Below are positions 60,781-64,000 of a stretch of 64,000 nucleotides of DNA, in pieces. Both the position numbers and the translations under genes were made by a program. This stretch comes from Saccopteryx bilineata (taxonomy: Eukaryota; Chordata; Mammalia; Chiroptera; Emballonuridae), in the NCBI RefSeq assembly GCF_036850765.1, contig NC_089495.1:27744875-27808874 (forward strand). The letters are read 5' to 3'. Position 1 is the stretch's first letter. Each line of letters begins with the position of its first letter. The notes beneath the pieces were generated by a model that had not been told where the DNA came from, ran no database searches, and saw nothing but the letters and a program-made list of their open reading frames with translations.

Positions 60781-61439
60781 TGACAGACCATATGATTCAG
60801 CTATAAATGATTGTTTCACGGGCTTCATACTATAAACACATAATATTAATCTAACAAAAATGTGATATGACTATATTGAAAAAGAATATACCGAAAGAAT
60901 AGGGTATTTATGAATAATTGGTTGCAATGTATGCGCTTGTGATTGTATATATATGTGTGAGTGGGTGTGTGTTCAGTATTTAAGAGAACTGAGTTCTCAT
61001 TCCCTGTTGTTGGCATTCAGTGAAGAACACATAAAGCTTAAGAAATAATTCAATAAAGAGTAGTATAGAATAGTATTTTCAGATACAGAAGTAAATAAAA
61101 AAGAATAGCTTAAAAAGTTGAAAGGGGTTTCCTTAGGGGACTAAGAATTAGGAGTGAATAGGATGGAGAAAAAAACTGCTATTTTTTAGTGTAAGCTCAG
61201 AAGTATCACTTAACATTTTAAACTTGATATGTATATTTTACTGTGATAATGAAAGGGGGGAAGGAGAAGAAGAGGAACAAATACACCAAAAGACAATGAA
61301 CCGTTTCTATAGAGGATTTTTTTGGCAAAGGAGATTGACAGTAGAAGGAAAGAGTAAGTGCATAATTAAAGTGGAATGCTCCCAGCATGTATTTGTTCAC
61401 TTCACACTGGAGAATGCAAAAAATAGAAACTTTTTTTTC

Positions 61440-61655
61440 TCTTTAATTTTATTTAGAAAATTAAGTTTAACAGAGTAACATTGATCAACAAGAGTACATA
61501 GGTTTCAGGTAAATATTTCTATAGCATTTGAACAGTTGATTATGTTATATACACATCACCCAACATCAAATCATTTTCTGTCACCATATATTTGTCCCTC
61601 TATACTCCCTTCCCCGGCCCCCTCCCTCAATTCTCCTCCCCCTGGTAACTAGTTG
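61440..61655 (-). mobile_element. L1 3' UTR, antisense
   Basis: A T-rich start, then TTAACAGAGTAACATTGATC, AACAAGAGTACATAGGTTTC, ACACATCACCCAACATCAAA and a CT-rich run is the antisense of an L1 3' UTR, of a different subfamily from those at 8578 and 63800. It runs directly into sense L1 ORF2 sequence at about 61656. Confidence 0.85.
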
Positions 61656-61830
61656 AAAACTCTGAATAGCCAAAGTAATCTTGAGAAAAAAGAATGAAGT
61701 CAGAGGTATCACATTACCTGACTTCATGATAATCAAAACAGCATAGTATTGGCAGAACAAGAGACAGACAGACCAATGGAACAATCAAGGGCACAGAAAT
61801 AAAACCACTTATAAATGGACAAATAATCTT
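61656..61830 (+). mobile_element. L1 ORF2 fragment, sense, part 1
   Basis: AATAGCCAAAGTAATCTTGA, CACATTACCTGACTTCATGA and CAGCATAGTATTGGCAGAAC are highly characteristic of L1 ORF2. The piece is cut by a family A SINE at 61846 and resumes after it. Frames contain stops; not functional. Confidence 0.9.
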
Positions 61831-61845
61831 AAAAAAAGGAGCCAA

Positions 61846-62240
61846 GGCCCTGGCCGGTTGGCTCAGTGGTGGAGTGTCGGCCTGGCATGCAGAAGTCCCG
61901 GGTTCGATTCCCGGCCAGGGCACACAGGCGAAGCGCCCATCTGCTTCTCCACCCCTGCCCCTCTCCTTCCTCTCTGTCTCTCTCTTCCCCTCCCGCAGCC
62001 GAGGCTCCATTGGAGCAAAGATGGCCCAGGCGCTGGGGATGGCTCCTTGGCCTCTGCCTTAGGCGCTAGAGTGGCTCTGGTCACAACAGAGTGACGCCCC
62101 GGAGGGGCAGAGCATCGCCCCCTGGTGGGCAGAGCATCGCCCCCTGGTGGGCATGCCGGGTGGATCCTGGTCGGGCGCATGCGGGAGTCTGTCTGACTGT
62201 CTCTCCTCGTTTCCAGCTTCAGAAAAAAATACAAAAAAAA
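61846..62240 (+). mobile_element. Family A SINE inside L1
   Basis: A near-consensus copy with a perfect TSD AAAAAAAGGAGCCAA (61831-61845 and 62241-62255), inserted into L1 ORF2. Its two 3' units both hold an exact CGCCCCCTGGTGG (62116-62128 and 62138-62150). The perfect TSD and intact A-rich tail indicate a rather recent insertion. Confidence 0.96.
62116..62150 (-). promoter_or_regulatory. Two predicted CTCF core motifs in a SINE
   Basis: Read on the minus strand, both motifs are CCACCAGGGGGCG, the invariant middle of the vertebrate CTCF consensus, with starts 22 bp apart. The same core occurs once each in the SINEs at 2559 (2807-2819), 21885 (22174-22186), 45923 (46032-46044), 57541 (57661-57673) and 58258 (58527-58539). 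Binding is predicted from the motif only; flanking bases differ from the full consensus. Confidence 0.6.
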
Positions 62241-62255
62241 AAAAAAAGGAGCCAA

Positions 62256-62630
62256 AAACACACAATGGAGAAAAGAAAGCCTTTTTAATAAATGGTTCTG
62301 GGAAAATTAGAAAGCTACATGCAAAATAATGAAATGACTGAAGTTTGTCCCCTGCACAAAAATTAATTCAAAACGGATCAAAGACCAATATATAATATTT
62401 GAAACAATAACTTACATGGAAGAAAACATAGGTACTAAACTCGTGGACCTTGCCATAGAGAACAATTTATGAATTTGAACCCAAAGGCAAGGGAAGTAAA
62501 GGAAAAAATAAACAAATGGGACTATATCAAACTAAAAAGCTTCTGCACAGCAAAAGAAACAACAAAACAAATAGGCAGCCAACTAAATGGGAGATAATAT
62601 TTGCAAAGAAACTTTACAAATCATGTAAAA
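62256..62630 (+). mobile_element. L1 ORF2 fragment, sense, part 2
   Basis: The continuation of 61656-61830: AATAAATGGTTCTGGGAAAA, TTCAAAACGGATCAAAGACC, AATAAACAAATGGGACTATA and TCAAACTAAAAAGCTTCTGC, ending GGGAGATAATATTTGC. This is the usual order in L1 ORF2 a few hundred bases before its end. Stops and small changes show that it is dead. Confidence 0.92.
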
Positions 62631-63104
62631 TTCTGATTGACCTGAGCACAAACCAACATGAGGCCAAAGATTAACTGTGTGATCATCCCTGCTCTGAGGT
62701 TTTTACAAGTTTCTTTCACCATGTTCAATGCAATTAAAATTATAATTATCTTCAACGTATATAGTGCTTTTAGGGTGTGTTACGTGTATTAAGTTTGATT
62801 GAAAATAGACTATGGGTAGATGACTTTTTCTGACACACAGAAGATTCAATCCAAATCAGCTTAATGATGTAACATTACTTCAGGCTGTGGCAGCCAAGGC
62901 AGGTCAGAGAAGAAATTGCCTAAAATCACACAGAGTTATAAACCAGAAACACAATCAAGTATTTCACCATACATCAAACATTAAAAAAAAAAAGCACAAA
63001 ATACTCAGAACAGAGAGACATATTTTAAACCCCAGAAGGTTAATATTCACAATAGTCTAATCAAGAAACGAGCTATGCAAGGATTCTGATCATTTGACAA
63101 AATC

Positions 63105-63460
63105 ATCTATGTTCTTCCCACTGTGCTAGGCTCTTTATGAGACAGAAGGAATATATATATATGGGTCCTACTCTCAAGTAACATGCAATCTATTTGGGTA
63201 GATATAACTAGTACACATCAAATGTAAAGAAAGGATTTGGACACTCTCCTAATGAATGACAGGAAATTAAAACTAAAGGCAAACTTGTATGACACAGGGC
63301 TCAGAGCAAGGAAATTAGAAGCAAGAGGATTCCTAGAGAAAGTGATCTTCAGTGAGGCTTTGAAGAACAGGTAGTGATCTGGGCTAGTGACTGGGAGAGG
63401 TTTGCATTATTTGTAGTTTAGGCATGACTTAGAAGCAATCACATAGTGTTTGGCGTAGGG
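63105..63460 (-). mobile_element. L2 copy, antisense
   Basis: CCCACTGTGCTAGGCTCTTT, CCTACTCTCAAGTAACATGC, GAGAAAGTGATCTTCAGTGA and GGCTTTGAAGAACAGGTAGT fit a longer antisense L2 3' region. Diverged; ends approximate. Confidence 0.6.
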
Positions 63461-63800
63461 ATAGGAAAATCAGGGAACTGGTCCGAATGACTGTATCATG
63501 TTTATTTTATCAATGTACTCTAAGTCCTGAGTATATTTCCCTACCTATCCTTTAGCTGTTTCTTTGGGTCGCTATATTATGTCTACAGTAATAACATAGT
63601 ACTCACCAACTGCCATATGCTAAATCATTTGTCAATGTTGTCTTCCTTTTAAACTTCTTTTATTGCAAAATTGTTTTTGTACTAAAGTTATAGCCCTAGT
63701 AAAATTATTTTTACTGCAGATACAGTCTTGAACGTATCACTGAATAGTTCACTTAGTAGAAAGCATGAGGTTGAAAAGTGAAGAATTTATTTGAAAGTAA

Positions 63801-64000
63801 TTATTTATTTATTTTTAATTTATTATTAATTTTAATGGGGTGACATTGATAAATCAGGGTACATATGTTCAGAGAAAACATCTCCAGGTCATTTTGACAT
63901 TTGAACATGTTGCATACCCATCACCCAAAGTCAAATTGTCTTCTGTCACCTTTTATCTGGTTTTCTTTGTGCCCTTCACCTCCCCCAACCTCCTCCCTCC
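63801..64000 (-). mobile_element. L1 3' end, antisense, cut by window edge
   Basis: A T/A-rich start, then TTAATGGGGTGACATTGATA, AATCAGGGTACATATGTTCA and a CT-rich run match the copy at 8578 almost base for base. The rest lies outside the window. Confidence 0.9.

Larger units (their letters stand above)
45326..64000. other. Intergenic region downstream of UNC5D
   Basis: I find no coding exon in these 18.7 kb. About half is assignable to mobile elements listed separately. Stretches where I recognise nothing include 46700-47140, 48870-49040, 49200-50140, 51310-52540, 53525-53985, 57030-57520, 58820-59260, 60800-61430 and 62640-63100. A 17-A run lies at 52440-52456. The longer open frames here fall inside SINEs. 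Confidence 0.7.

Noticed and set aside
1..64000. CRISPR arrays, operons or other prokaryotic features
   Set aside because: The window has spliced exons, SINEs and L1 of a mammalian genome; none of the tandem repeats has the spacing of a CRISPR array.

Overview
The window is a piece of a mammalian nuclear genome, almost certainly a bat. The only protein-coding gene I can support is the 3' end of a netrin receptor of the UNC5 family, best read as UNC5D, on the + strand. Five coding exons with consensus splice sites and matching phases (1172-1399, 10249-10398, 18133-18297, 26471-26649, 39226-39430) encode the last 308 residues: the end of ZU5, the UPA domain and the death domain, then a TAG stop. 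A 3' UTR of about 5.9 kb follows, probably ending just after AATAAA at 45304-45309. The introns are 8.8, 7.7, 8.2 and 12.6 kb. The upstream exons lie outside the window.

From about 45.3 kb to the end I find no gene. This part, and the introns, are filled with mobile-element copies. There are 16 copies of four tRNA-derived SINE families, named A to D here, many with perfect target-site duplications (TSDs). There are L1 pieces (one antisense copy with a 13-bp TSD, and a probable inverted copy split by a SINE), two ERV LTRs (one nested in a Tigger-like transposon), ancient MIR, L2 and hAT/MER copies, a 620-bp hAT element with an 8-bp TSD, and an internally deleted mariner with 32-bp terminal inverted repeats. 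From memory of bat genomes, the SINE set points to a bat of the horseshoe-bat side (Rhinolophus and relatives) rather than to Myotis. That is inference.

The observation I would follow first is that the GC-rich body of the long family A SINE carries one or two copies of a 13-bp core, CGCCCCCTGGTGG, which is the reverse complement of the core of the vertebrate CTCF motif. Seven exact matches sit in six of the nine family A copies around UNC5D, two of them 22 bp apart in one copy. This resembles the CTCF-carrying SINEs known from rodents, dog and opossum. Other observations are a diverged local duplication near 55.0/56.3 kb, two short tandem repeats (2 x 41 bp and 3 x 38 bp), and a CT/CA/CG tract able to form Z-DNA. 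Most short open reading frames in the window are chance frames, many of them inside SINEs.
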